A stretch of DNA of 64,000 nt from Fodinibacter sp963811825 (GTDB lineage Bacteria > Actinomycetota > Actinomycetes > Actinomycetales > Dermatophilaceae), in the NCBI GenBank assembly GCA_963811825.1, contig CAWESS010000029.1, forward strand, positions 1 through 64,000. Direction: 5' to 3'. The translations under genes and the position numbers were made by a program. Below, in pieces: positions 1 to 8,645 of this stretch. Numbering within the stretch: the stretch's first letter is position 1; every line of letters begins with the position of its first letter. Below the pieces are notes generated by a model. That model was not told the origin of the DNA, did not search any database, and worked only from the letters and a program-made list of their open reading frames with translations.

Positions 1-475
1 GGCAAGGACGAGATCCTGCGCCAGTCCCTCGTGCAGGCCAGGTCAGCTTACCCGCGAAGTCGGCAAGGACCCCGGCCAGTGGCAGTGGGGCAGGCTGCAC
101 CGCCTCAACCTCGAGCACCGGGTGCTCGGGGGTGAGTCCTCCCCGGCCGCGGTCCCTGGCTGGTCAACGAGGGTCCCTTCGACCTCCCGGGTGGTTCGGC
201 GATCGTCAACGCCAATGCGTGGAACGCGAGCCTGGGCTACGAGGTGACCGCAGGTCCGTCCATGCGCATGGTCATCGACCTCGCGAACCTCGACGGCTCC
301 ACGTGGATCAACGCCACGGGCGTGGGCGGTCACCCCACCGGCCAGCGCTACGCCGACCAGGTCGACGACTGGGTCGCCGGAAAGCAGCGGCCGTGGCCGT
401 TCTCCGAGGATGCCGTGCGCGCCCAGGACCCAGACGTGCTCACCCTGCAGGCCGGAGGGCTCCGCCACGGGCTGA
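1..475 (+). CDS. Penicillin acylase family protein, C-terminal end (partial, frameshifted)
   Basis: Only the last ~155 codons are in the window; the gene begins to the left. The readable parts match the C-terminal beta-subunit of penicillin amidase (Ntn-hydrolase) family proteins, which hydrolyse amide bonds of penicillins or acyl-homoserine lactones, usually outside the membrane. Seen: a tryptophan-rich stretch W-Q-W-G-R-L-H-R-L-N near bases 80-120, then P-F-D-L-P-G-G-S-A-I-V-N-A-N, T-A-G-P-S-M-R-M-V-I-D-L and S-G/G-H-P-T-G-Q-R-Y-A-D-Q, which are typical of this family. These parts lie in different frames (breaks near 40, 140-165 and about 450), so the protein cannot be read as one frame here. 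A TGA at 473-475 fits the expected C-terminus. The breaks look like single-base sequence errors because the amino-acid conservation is intact. It converges on the 5-FCL gene. Confidence 0.7.
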
Positions 476-1036
476 GCCCGAGGTCGACCAGGCCCTCTGC
501 CGTGAGGACCGCATCGACCGGCTGGTCGTGCGCCTCGCGCAGCAGCGGGGGCTCGTCGGCTGCCAGGGCTCTCCCGGGTGGAGCAACACGATGACCGGCA
601 CCCCGGCCCGCCGTCGTGGCAGTGCCCGGTCGTAGCACCCCCCGCCCTGGCCCATCCGGGTTCCGGTGTGATCGACGGACAGTCCCGGCGCGAGCACGAG
701 GTCGGCCGCCGACACCGCGTCGGTGCCGAGGGGGCGCTCGAGGGCATCGGCGGCGTCGTGCCAGTCGAGGTCGAAGTCGGCCAGGGTGATCGGCAACAGC
801 ACGCGGATGCCGTGCGCCGTCAGGAAGGCGTTGACCGCCGCCGTGGGCGGCTCTCCGGGGATCGCGGCATACGACGTCACGACCGACCCGGGGCGCAGTG
901 CCAGCTCGTCGACGAGGGTGCGGACGTGGGCAGCGAGGGCGAGGTCGTCCTGCCCGGTGTCGCGCGCTGCGGCGAGGTCGCGACGGCGCGTGCGCAGGGT
1001 CGCGCGCCGAGCGGTCTTCACCGGGTCACGGGCCAT
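440..1036 (-). CDS. 5-formyltetrahydrofolate cyclo-ligase (frameshifted)
   Basis: Converts 5-formyl-THF to 5,10-methenyl-THF with ATP, in cytoplasmic one-carbon metabolism. Seen: the basic N-terminus (D-P-V-K-T-A-R-R-A-T-L-R), the substrate-binding stretch S-Y-A-A-I-P-G-E-P, and the ATP/Mg loop R-M-G-Q-G-G-G-C-Y-D-R (family G-x-G-x-G-Y-Y-D-R). After the V-L-L-H-P-G-E stretch the frame shifts at about 565-580. The rest (E-A-H-D-Q-P-V-D-A-V-L-T) continues in another frame, so the exact stop is uncertain (TGA at 440 in the starting frame). I chose the ATG at 1036 because the upstream ATG at 1045 lies inside the apparent -10 hexamer TACGAT (1049-1044), which sits 7 nt before 1036. It is divergent from the UGPase gene; this order is common in actinobacteria. 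Confidence 0.8.
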   Translation of the reverse strand: MARDPVKTARRATLRTRRRDLAAARDTGQDDLALAAHVRTLVDELALRPGSVVTSYAAIPGEPPTAAVNAFLTAHGIRVLLPITLADFDLDWHDAADALERPLGTDAVSAADLVLAPGLSVDHTGTRMGQGGGCYDRALPRRRAGVPVIVLLHPGEPWQPTSPRCCARRTTSRSMRSSRQRAWSTSGSARGGALRPAG

Positions 1037-1043
1037 GTCAGGC

Positions 1044-1053
1044 ATCGTAGGCT
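1044..1053. promoter_or_regulatory. Overlapping divergent -10 elements for two leaderless genes
   Basis: On the minus strand TACGAT (1049-1044) lies 7 nt before the 5-FCL ATG at 1036. On the plus strand TAGGCT (1048-1053) lies 7 nt before the UGPase ATG at 1061. The two hexamers share two bases, so polymerase probably cannot occupy both at once. Promoter function is inferred from position and consensus only. Confidence 0.45.
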
Positions 1054-1060
1054 GACGGCC

Positions 1061-2444
1061 ATGACGACGCATGGCCTCCGGGCGGCCACCGACAAGATGC
1101 GTTCGGCAGGGGTCCCCAGGTGGCCATCGACGGTCTTCAGCGGCTTCCACGACCTGCTCCGCTCGCAGGCGACCGGAACCATCCCCGAGGGGAGCATCGA
1201 CCCGCTGACGCAGGTGGCTCACCTCGACGACGTGCGGGCGGACGAGGGTGCGGTGCGGATGCCCTCGCCCGCACGGTCATCATCAAGCTCAACGGTGGCC
1301 TGGGCACGAGCATGGGGTCCGCGGCCCCAAGTCGGCACTGCCCGTGCGCGACGGCCTGACCTTCCTCGACATCATCGCCCGCCAGGTGCTCGCACTGCGT
1401 CGGCGGCACGACGTGCGGACCCCGCTGCTGCTGATGAACTCGTTCCGCACCCGGGAGGAGTCCCTGGAGATCCTCCGTCGCCACCCCGGGCTCGCCGTCG
1501 ACGACCTGCCGCTGGACTTCCTGCAGACCATGGAGCCCAAGCTGCGCGCAGACGACCTCGGCCCCGTCAGCTGGCCCGAGGACCCCGAGCTCGAGTGGTG
1601 CCCCCCGGGCCACGGTGACCTCTACGTGGCGCTCGTACGCCTCGGGCCTGCTCGACACCCTCCGCGAGCGCGGGTACCGCTACGCGTTCCTGTCCAATGC
1701 CGACAACCTCGGAGCCACGTGCGAGGGGGCGGTCCCCGCGTGGATGGCGGAGCACGGCATCCCCTACGTCACCGAGGTCTGCCCGCGCACGCGGAACGAC
1801 CGCAAGGGCGGCCACCTCGCGATCCGACGCAGCGACGGGCGGCTCGTGCTGCGCGACAGCGCGGCCGGGTCGTCCCGGGCGAGGAGGGGTACTTCCAGGA
1901 CACCGAGCGGCACCACTGGTTCCACGCCAACAACCTGTGGATCGACCTCGACGTCCTCGCGCAGCGACTCGACGAGCGCGGCGGCATCCTCGGTCTGCCC
2001 ATCATCGTCAACCGCAAGACCGTCGACCCGACCCGCCCGGACAGCACACCCATCGTCCAGATCGAGTCGTCGATGGGGGCCGCGGTCGAGGTGTTCGAGG
2101 GCTCGCGCGCCCTGCGGTCGACCGCACCCGGTTCCGCCCGGTGAAGACGACCAACGAGCTCCTCCTCATCCGCTCCGACCTCTACGGCCTCACGCCTGAC
2201 TGCGAGGTCGAGTCCCTGATCGAGCACGCGGAGCCGTTCATCGACCTCGGCCCGGCCTACCGCCACGTCGCCGGCTTCGAGGAGCGGTTCCCGCACGGGG
2301 TGCCGTCGATCCGCGCGTGCTCGAGCCTTCGTGTCGAGGCGGACGCGACCTTCGGCGCGGGGGTCGTCTGCACCGGTGACGTGCGGGTCACCGGTGGGGT
2401 GCGCACCATCGCTGACGGCGCGCACCTCGAGGGCGGTGGTGTGA
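1061..2444 (+). CDS. UTP-glucose-1-phosphate uridylyltransferase, eukaryotic (UDPGP) type, frameshifted
   Basis: Makes UDP-glucose from UTP and glucose-1-phosphate, a cytoplasmic precursor for cell-wall and storage glycans. Seen: the UDPGP-family nucleotide-binding signature I-K-L-N-G-G-L-G-T-S-M-G followed by G-P-K-S-A-L-P-V-R, then F-L-S-N-A-D-N-L-G, H-W-F-H-A-N-N-L-W-I-D-L and a late V-K-T-T-N-E-L-L-L. Together they cover a normal ~460-residue enzyme. The pieces occupy at least five frame segments, with breaks near 1125, 1258, 1320, 1635, 1860 and 2115. Each break keeps the conserved text continuous, which argues for sequence errors rather than decay. The TGA at 2442-2444 overlaps the moeA ATG. 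The start at 1061 has a TAGGCT hexamer 7 nt upstream (leaderless type). This is not the bacterial GalU fold family; the name rests on the UDPGP signature. Confidence 0.82.
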
Positions 2445-3672
2445 TGCGCACCGTCGCGGAGCACCGTGACGCGGTCCTCGCGGCTCGTCGCGCCGTTGCC
2501 GGCGGTGCGGGTGCCGGTCGGGGGGCGCTCGGCCTGGTCCTGGCGCAGGACGTCACCGCCGTCGTCGACCTGCCCGGCTTCGACAACTCGGCCATGGACG
2601 GGTATGCCGTGCGCGCCGCCGAGCTCGCCGGCGCCACCCGCGAGCACCCGGTGGTGCTGCCGGTCACCGGCGACATCGCCGCCGGCGACACGACGCGGCA
2701 CGTCGCTGCCGGTCGGCCACACCATGCGGATCATGACCGGCGCCCCGCTGCCCGAGGGCACCGACGCGGTCGTGCCCGTCGAGGCTGACCGACGGGGGCT
2801 CGGCGCTGCGTCGCGATGTTCCTCGAGCCGGATGCCGGGCGCCACGTCCGACGCCGGGGTGAGGACATCACCGCCGGGGCGGTCGTCCTGCGCGCGGGCA
2901 CCCGGCTCGGCCCCGGGCACCTCGCCCTCGCTGGCGGCGGCCAACGTCGCCGAGCTCTCGCGTGCGCCCGCGACCCCGGGTCACCGTCGTCTCCACGGGT
3001 GACGAGCTCGTCGCGCCCGGCTCGCGTGCTCGGAGCACGGCCAGATCGTCAACTCCAACCACGTCATGCTCTGTGCCCTCGTCGAGGCCGCCGGGGCCGA
3101 GGTCGCGGCCGGGACGCACCTGCGCGACGAGGCGGCTGCCGTGCGCGCCCTCGTCGACGACCCTCCCGGTGCGCCCGACCTCGTCATCACGAGCGGCGGC
3201 GTCTCGATGGGGGTCTACGACACCGTCAAGGAGGTGTTGTCGGCAGACGGCGGGGTCGAGTTCGTCAAGGTCGCGATGCGTCCGGGGATGCCGCAGGGCT
3301 GCGGGCTGCTCGGGTCGCACCGCACGCCCGTGATCACCCTGCCCGGCAACCCGGTCAGCTCGTTCGCCTCGTTCCACGTCTTCGTCGCTTCCGGTGCTCC
3401 GGAAGCTGGCCGGGCTCGACCCGGACGCCGACGGGGCCTTCGAGTCGGAGGCTGCGGTCGGGTGGGGCACGGTGCCCGGGAAGGTCGAGCTCACGCGGGT
3501 CGTGGAGACCGACGGCCGGGTCGCACCGTCCGGCGGGCAGGGCTCGCACGTGCTCGGCGCACTGGCCGGGGCGACGGCGCTCGCGCTGGTCCCCGCGGAC
3601 GTCGAGCACGTCGCGCCGGGGAGCCTCGTGCGCTGCATCCCCCTCCTCGGGCATGATCGCTCGCGTGACTGA
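2444..3672 (+). CDS. moeA: Molybdopterin molybdenumtransferase MoeA (frameshifted)
   Basis: Inserts molybdate into adenylated molybdopterin, the last step of molybdenum cofactor synthesis. Seen in order: P-G-F-D-N-S-A-M-D-G-Y-A-V-R (start of the MoeA N-terminal domain), M-T-G-A-P-L-P-E-G-T-D-A-V-V-P-V-E, V-S-T-G-D-E-L-V, S-G-G-V-S-M-G-V-Y-D, L-P-G-N-P-V-S-S-F and a C-terminal domain IV ending near 3672. The reading frame changes near 2710, 2800, 2930, 2955, 3030 and 3390, so no single ORF spans it. Family length is ~400 residues and the total span fits. The start ATG overlaps the UGPase stop, and the end overlaps the moaC-mogA start, which suggests tight co-transcription. Confidence 0.85.
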
Positions 3673-4702
3673 CACCCAGGGGCCGCCGAGCGGGCTCACC
3701 CACGTGCGAGCCGACGGTACGGCGCACATGGTCGACGTCTCGGGCAAGGCGGTGACGGCCCGGCGCGCCACGGCATCCGGCATGGTGCTCCTCTCGCCCG
3801 CTGCGGTCGCGGCGCTGCGCGGCGGGTCGGTGCCCAAGGGTGACGCCCTCGGGGTGGCTCGCGTGGCCGGCATCCAGGCCGTCAAGCGCACTCCCGACCT
3901 CATCCCGCTCGCCCACCCGGTGGCGGTGCACGCCGTCGAGGTCGACCTCGAGGTGGTCGACGAGGGCGTGCGCATCAGCTCGGCCGTGCGCACCGCCGAC
4001 CGCACGGGCATCGAGATGGAGGCCCTGACCGCGGTCAGCGTCGCGGCCCTCGCGCTCGTCGACATGGTCAAGGCGGTCGACAAACACGCCCGGATCACCG
4101 ACGTCCGCGTCACCGCGAAGTCCGGCGGGCGCTCCGGCGACTGGGAGGAGCCAGGCGTGGTGGATGCCGTCGCGACCGGGTCGAGGGCGGCTCGCCACGC
4201 GCCGCGCGAGGTCACGCCCTCGCTCGCCGGGGCCCGGGCCGTCGTCGTCACGTGCTCGACGCGGGCTGCCGCCGGGGTCTACCCCGATCGCGGTGGGGCG
4301 CTGCTCGTCGAGACCCTGCGCTCGTGGGGGGCCGAGGTGCCCGACGCGCTCGTCGTGCCGGATGGCCCGTCGGTCGCGCGGGCGCTGGCCTCCGCCCTCG
4401 CGAGCACCCCCGACCTGCTCGTCACCACGGGCGGCACCGGGCTCACCCCGACCGACGGGACGCCGGAAGCGACCCGGCCCCTCCTCGACCGCGAGGTCCC
4501 CGGTCTGGCAGAGGCGATCCGGGCGCGCGGAGTGGCCAAGGGCATCCCCACCGCCGTGTTGTCGCGCGGGCTCGCCGGCGTGGCCGGGCACACCCTGGTC
4601 ATCAACCTCCCCGGCTCCACGGGTGGGGTGCGGGACGCGCTCGCCGTGCTGGCCGAGGTGCTGCCGCACGCGCTCAGCCAGGCCCGCGGTGGCGACCACT
4701 GA
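3653..4702 (+). CDS. moaC: Bifunctional molybdenum cofactor protein MoaC-MogA/MoaB fusion
   Basis: 349 residues, two enzymes in one chain. Residues ~15-165 are MoaC (cyclic pyranopterin monophosphate synthase): H-M-V-D-V-S-G-K, V-P-K-G-D, K-R-T-P-D-L-I-P-L-A-H-P, T-G-I-E-M-E-A-L-T-A-V-S-V-A and the catalytic D-M-V-K-A region (Asp and Lys as in E. coli MoaC) are all present. Residues ~185-345 are a MogA/MoaB domain (molybdopterin adenylyltransferase), with T-T-G-G-T-G-L-T-P-T-D-G-T-P-E-A-T and a late L-P-G-S-T-G-G. The frame is intact, unlike its upstream neighbours. Start ATG 3653 or GTG 3665; both lie inside the end of moeA. With moeA this gives steps 1 (part), 3 and 4 of Moco synthesis in one operon. 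The fusion order MoaC then MoaB is known in some actinobacteria. Confidence 0.9.
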   Translation: MIARVTDTQGPPSGLTHVRADGTAHMVDVSGKAVTARRATASGMVLLSPAAVAALRGGSVPKGDALGVARVAGIQAVKRTPDLIPLAHPVAVHAVEVDLEVVDEGVRISSAVRTADRTGIEMEALTAVSVAALALVDMVKAVDKHARITDVRVTAKSGGRSGDWEEPGVVDAVATGSRAARHAPREVTPSLAGARAVVVTCSTRAAAGVYPDRGGALLVETLRSWGAEVPDALVVPDGPSVARALASALASTPDLLVTTGGTGLTPTDGTPEATRPLLDREVPGLAEAIRARGVAKGIPTAVLSRGLAGVAGHTLVINLPGSTGGVRDALAVLAEVLPHALSQARGGDH

Positions 4703-5508
4703 TGTGGGATGCCGTGCGGCGCCGAGCGTCGTGGGTCTCGGGATCCGGGCGTAGTGACGCGGGCGCGTCCGGGACGGACGACGGCACGTGGGGTGGGCCG
4801 GGGTCGCGGCCCGCGTCCCCGTGGCCGCTGCGGCTCACCGGGTGCACGCCGCGCGGCACCGAGGTGACCCTGCGGCCGCTGACCGTCGACGACGAGGCCG
4901 TCTTCCACTCGGTGCGGCGGGCCAACGCGGCCTGGCTCGAGCCGTGGGACGCGACCTCCCCCGACCCGTCAGCGCCGGTGCGGGGCTTCGCCGAGCTCGT
5001 CGCGCACTACGACCGCGATGCGCGGGCCGGGCGGGCGCTGCCGCTCGTCGTGGAGGTCGACCGTCGCCTCGTGGGCCAGCTGTCCATCGGCGGCATCATG
5101 CTCGGGTCCTTCCGCTCGTGCCTCGTGGGCTACTGGGTGAGCCGCTCGGTCGCCGGGAGGATGGTCATCCCCACGGCGCTCGCGATGGCCGGCGACCACG
5201 TGCTCGACACGCTCGGGCTGCACCGGATCGAGGTGAACATCCGCCCGGAGAACGCCGCGAGCCTGGCCGTGGTGCGCAAGCTGGGGTTCCGGGAGGAGGG
5301 CCTGCGGCCCAACTACCTCCACATCGCGGGGGCCTGGCGCGACCACCTGTCCTTCGCCCTGACGACCGAGGACCTTGCCGGTGAGCGGCTCATGGACCGG
5401 CTCGTCCGGCTCGCCGCGGACTCGTCGCACCAGTCGTCACAGCAGTCACTTGCGCGACACACCGAGAGGGGTCCGGGCCCCGGCGGGGGAGCGCACCTAC
5501 CGTTCTAG
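4702..5508 (+). CDS. GNAT family N-acetyltransferase, RimJ-like
   Basis: 268 residues. The first ~50 are a low-complexity Gly/Ser/Pro-rich extension. From ~52 a GNAT domain of the RimJ/ribosomal-protein-alanine acetyltransferase type follows: T-L-R-P-L-T-V-D-D-E, a central Y-W-V-S-R-S-V-A-G-R-M stretch (acetyl-CoA loop), H-R-I-E-V-N-I-R-P-E-N-A-A-S and K-L-G-F-R-E-E-G. The family transfers acetyl from acetyl-CoA to the N-terminus of ribosomal or other proteins. The ATG overlaps the moaC-mogA stop by one base, so it is translationally coupled. Its place between Moco genes and sepX is the usual actinobacterial order. The exact substrate is unknown. Confidence 0.8.
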   Translation: MWDAVRRRASWVSGSGRSDAGASGTDDGTWGGPGSRPASPWPLRLTGCTPRGTEVTLRPLTVDDEAVFHSVRRANAAWLEPWDATSPDPSAPVRGFAELVAHYDRDARAGRALPLVVEVDRRLVGQLSIGGIMLGSFRSCLVGYWVSRSVAGRMVIPTALAMAGDHVLDTLGLHRIEVNIRPENAASLAVVRKLGFREEGLRPNYLHIAGAWRDHLSFALTTEDLAGERLMDRLVRLAADSSHQSSQQSLARHTERGPGPGGGAHLPF

Positions 5509-5510
5509 TC

Positions 5511-6460
5511 GTGCAGTCCCCGTCGAGTCTGATCTTCGTCCTCCTCCTCGGGATCTGGGCTGCCTTCTTCGTGCAGTACTGGGTCCGCCGCCGTGACCAC
5601 CTGTCCACGGCGCGCTCCGTCGACCAGTTCAGCGCGGCCATGCGGGTCCTCGAGCGTCGCGACTCCGTCGAGTCGGCTGACCCCGTCACTGCTGCCGCCT
5701 CCGCGAAGGCGAGTTCTCGGGCGTATGCCGTCCACCCGCCTCGCACGACCGGCTCACCCGTCGTGACGGAACGGGTCGCGCCGGCTCGCGCCCGCCGGCC
5801 GCAGGTCCGTCCGAGCCGCCGGGTGCGCGGCATCACCCTCCTGGCCGCTGCTGCCGCCCTGCTCATCTCGCTGCCCCTCGTGCTGCTGTCCCTCGCTGCC
5901 GATCTGGGCGCCGGCCGTGGCGCTCGTGCTGCTCGGTGCCTCGCTGGCCTGGGTGCGCTCGGGCGTCCGGGCGCAGGCGTCCCTCGACCCGCGCACACCG
6001 TCGTCGGCAGGCCGAGCTGGCCCGCCTGCGCACGTCCGCGCCGGTCACGGCCCCGGTGGCGCGCCGCAGCGGCACCGCAACGGACACGCGGACCGGTGCC
6101 ACGGCATCCGCACCGTCGGTGACGGTGACGGCATCCGCTGACCCGCTCGTGGTGGCCGCACCGACCAGCCCGGCGACCGACACGAGCGCCGTGGTGGCGC
6201 GGCCGCCGCCCCCCTGGTGGACGTTGCACCGGCTGCACCCGCGCCGGCGGCCGAGGTCATGGTGCCGATCCTCGACGAGGACGACATCCCGCTGACCTGG
6301 GACCCGGTGCCCGTCCCGCGCCCGACCTACACGATGAAGGCCATGGCGCCGCGCGCCGAGGTCGAGCCGGCCGAGGTCACGCCCACGCCGGCACCGGTGG
6401 AGCGCCACGTCGGAGTCGGACGAGCCGGTCTACGACGGCCGCCGGGCCGCCGGCGCCTGA
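5511..6460 (+). CDS. sepX: SepX/GlpR-type divisome membrane protein (frameshifted)
   Basis: The N-terminus (GTG start, 2 nt after the previous stop) reads S-S-L-I-F-V-L-L-L-G-I-W-A-A-F-F-V-Q-Y-W-V-R-R-R, a membrane anchor. S-V-D-Q-F-S-A-A-M-R-V-L follows, then a second hydrophobic pair at bases ~5840-5960. This is the pattern of the actinobacterial SepX/GlpR family, which acts with FtsZ at the septum in Streptomyces. After ~5905 the frame shifts. The text continues as V-L-L-G-A-S-L-A-W-V-R-S, then R-R-Q-A-E-L-A-R-L-R, and ends with a Pro/Ala-rich tail containing W-D-P-V-P-V-P-R-P-T-Y and a TGA at 6458-6460. At least four frame changes occur. Assignment rests on the N-terminus, the W-D-P..P-R-P-T-Y motif and gene order after moeA/rimJ. 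Confidence 0.68.
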
Positions 6461-6472
6461 CGGCTCGGAGAA

Positions 6473-7732
6473 CTACTCGCCCGGGCCCGAGGGTTCTGAC
6501 GCCGACTCGGCATCGGAGACGCCCTGGGCCTCGTCTTCGGACAGCACGTGCGACTCTTCGGCCTGTGCGGCTTCGGGCTGAGCTGACTCGTCGTCGGGGT
6601 CGTCGAGCAGGTGGTGGCCCACGGCATTGATCACCGCGACGGTCGGCACTGCGATGAGGCCGCCGATGATGCCCGCGAGGACGATGCCGGCCGCGATCGC
6701 GAAGATCACCGCGAGGGGGTGGATGCGCATCACGCGCCCGACGAGGAACGGCTGCAGGACGTGGCTCTCGATCTGCTGCACCCCGATGACGATGCCGAGC
6801 ATGATCAGGGCCTGCACGGGGCCGAGGGCCACCAGTGCCAGGAGCACGGCGACGGTGCCGGAGATGGCGGCACCGACGACGGGGATGAACGCACCGAAGA
6901 AGACGAGCAGGGCGATGCCCGAGGCGAACGGCACGCCGAGGATGGCGGCCCCGAGGCCGATGCCCGCGGCATCCACGGCGGCGACGAGCAGCGTCGCCCG
7001 GGTGAAGGAGGACAGCTGGGCCCAGGCGATCACACCGGAGGAGTGCACCTTGGCCCGCGCGCCACTCGGGAAGAGCCGGACGACCCACCGCCAGATCACC
7101 GGACCGTCGTACAGGAAGAAGTACAGGGCGAACAGGGCCAGGAAGAAGCCGGCGACGATGTGCGTCGCCGTCAGCCCGGCCGAGGTGGCGGTGTCGGCGA
7201 GGTTGCCCGAGCTCAGCCAGTCACGGGCCTGGTCGATGTAGCCCTCGAGCTGGGTGTCGGTGACGCCGAAGGTTGCGTTGAGCCACCGACGGATCTGGTC
7301 GATGCCCTCGGTGACCTTGGTCGTCATGTCGTCGAGCTGGCTCGTGAGCTGGGAACCGACGAAGGACAACATCCCGAAGACGACCGCCAGGGTGCCGATC
7401 ACCGTGAAGCCGGCAGCCAGGCCGCGCGGCATGAACCGGGCCAGTCCCTGGTAGACCGGCTGCAGCAGGGCAGTCAGCAGCAGGGCCACGAGCAGCGGGA
7501 TGACGACCTCGGAGAGGATGCTGATGAGGTAGAGCGCTGCTGCGGTGGCCGCGCCGAGGACGAGGCCGCGCCAGGCCCACTCGCTTGCCGTGCGCACGCC
7601 GCGGGGCACTGACCACTCGGCGGGCCGGCGGGGGTCCGTGTGCGTCAGCCACGCAGGGGACGGGGTGGTTGGGGGCTGGGGTTCGCCGGGGCTCGCCCCG
7701 AGCTGGCGGGGGACGGGACGGCGAAGGCGCAT
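6473..7732 (-). CDS. AI-2E family transporter
   Basis: 419 residues with about eight membrane segments: ~57-100 (two), ~115-140, then ~215-250 and a dense C-terminal block ~270-385. A soluble amphipathic stretch (~150-215) separates them, as is typical of the AI-2E/TqsA (UPF0118/PerM) family. The C-terminal block contains F-F-G-A-F-I-P-V-V-G-A, the most conserved part of the family. The acidic Ser/Glu tail after 385 is not conserved. Members export or import small molecules (autoinducer-2 in E. coli, Na+/H+ exchange in some others), so the substrate here is unknown. A TAGCAT hexamer (7744-7739) 6 nt before the ATG suggests a leaderless transcript. It converges on the end of sepX. Confidence 0.85.
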   Translation of the reverse strand: MRLRRPVPRQLGASPGEPQPPTTPSPAWLTHTDPRRPAEWSVPRGVRTASEWAWRGLVLGAATAAALYLISILSEVVIPLLVALLLTALLQPVYQGLARFMPRGLAAGFTVIGTLAVVFGMLSFVGSQLTSQLDDMTTKVTEGIDQIRRWLNATFGVTDTQLEGYIDQARDWLSSGNLADTATSAGLTATHIVAGFFLALFALYFFLYDGPVIWRWVVRLFPSGARAKVHSSGVIAWAQLSSFTRATLLVAAVDAAGIGLGAAILGVPFASGIALLVFFGAFIPVVGAAISGTVAVLLALVALGPVQALIMLGIVIGVQQIESHVLQPFLVGRVMRIHPLAVIFAIAAGIVLAGIIGGLIAVPTVAVINAVGHHLLDDPDDESAQPEAAQAEESHVLSEDEAQGVSDAESASEPSGPGE

Positions 7733-7800
7733 GCCGCGATGCTACGTCGGGACATGGTTTCGAGGTCGCCTGTCCCCGGTGTTATCGTTGCTCCGCTCTC

Positions 7801-7873
7801 GGGGCTGTGGCGCAGTTGGTAGCGCGTCTCGTTCGCAATGAGAAGGCCAGGGGTTCGAATCCCCTCAGCTCCA
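7801..7873 (+). tRNA. tRNA-Ala (anticodon CGC)
   Basis: A complete cloverleaf of 73 nt. The acceptor GGGGCTG pairs with CAGCTCC, the D arm is GCGC/GCGC, and the anticodon stem TCTCG/TGAGA holds the loop TTCGCAA, giving anticodon CGC (reads GCG, Ala). The T arm is AGGGG-TTCGAAT-CCCCT and the discriminator is A. CCA is not encoded. Confidence 0.95.
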
Positions 7874-7879
7874 CCGAAA

Positions 7880-7917
7880 GACTGAAGGCCCGGCGGCTTT
7901 TCGCCGGGCCTTCAGTC
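7880..7917 (+). terminator. Terminator hairpin after tRNA-Ala
   Basis: A perfect 16-bp stem (GACTGAAGGCCCGGCG with its complement) around a 6-nt loop GCTTTT, 7 nt after the tRNA end. There is no long T tract, as is common in high-GC actinobacteria. Confidence 0.75.
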
Positions 7918-7990
7918 ATGAGATACGGAGTCATGCGATCGAACGGGGGCTTTGAGCGTTTGCGAACAGACCGCGGCGTAGCGTCGGCCC

Positions 7991-8320
7991 ATGGTGCGCA
8001 TCGGAGCGATCGTCCTCAACGTGTCCGACCTGGATGGAGCAGGCCACTTCTGGAGCCAGGCACTGGGCTATCGGCGTGGGGAGAACCCGGACTTCCTCCT
8101 GCCGCCCGACGGCGACGGCCCACGGCTGCACCTCGACGAGACCGATCGCACCCACCTCGACCTCTGGACGGACAGCGAGCAGGAGCAGCAGGCCGAGGTC
8201 GAGCGCCTCCAGGCACTCGGTGCGACACGCGTCGACTGGGACTACCCCGATGACGCGGACTTCGTCGTCCTCGCAGACCCCGACGGCACCCTGTTCTGCG
8301 TGATCAACACGGCCGCGTAG
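7991..8320 (+). CDS. VOC family (glyoxalase/bleomycin-resistance fold) protein
   Basis: 109 residues, a single VOC module of two beta-alpha-beta-beta-beta units. Seen: I-V-L-N-V-S-D-L-D-G-A-G-H-F-W at the N-terminus and F-V-V-L-A-D-P-D-G-T-L-F-C-V-I at the C-terminus, the standard second half of the fold. Possible metal ligands (the early His, the His in L-H-L-D-E and later acidic residues) are present, but the reaction cannot be told from sequence. A TAGCGT hexamer 6 nt before the ATG suggests a leaderless transcript. It stands alone between tRNA-Ala and the SNF2 gene. Confidence 0.8.
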   Translation: MVRIGAIVLNVSDLDGAGHFWSQALGYRRGENPDFLLPPDGDGPRLHLDETDRTHLDLWTDSEQEQQAEVERLQALGATRVDWDYPDDADFVVLADPDGTLFCVINTAA

Positions 8321-8645
8321 ACGCCACCACCGCCAGGACCTCAGGCCGGATGCCGTGGCTCCGGTGCCGCGTCCGCTCCGGGAGTGATGCCCGCCTGCGA
8401 CGGTGAGCGGACGGCATCCGGCGTGGTTCGCTATCCCTGACCGGGATCGACCACGTACGCTTGGGGGTGCCCCGTCGCTCGACGAGGGCGCATGCAGTGA
8501 CACGGGGACCTGGGCTTGGTCCCTGGGGCGCGTTCGGCTTGGTCCCGGATGCCGTGTTTCCGCGCGACGGCTTTCCTCGCCGCACGCAGGGCGCACCCGG
8601 CACCGACCCCGTCCCGCCGTGTCTGACGTCAGGAGAAGGAACCGC
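8321..8645. other. Intergenic stretch before the SNF2 helicase gene
   Basis: 325 bases without a convincing gene. It contains three copies of the octamer GGATGCCG or its complement and ends in a strong ribosome binding site (AGGAGAAGGA, 8631-8640) for the TTG start at 8646. I see no RNA gene or clear promoter. Confidence 0.5.
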
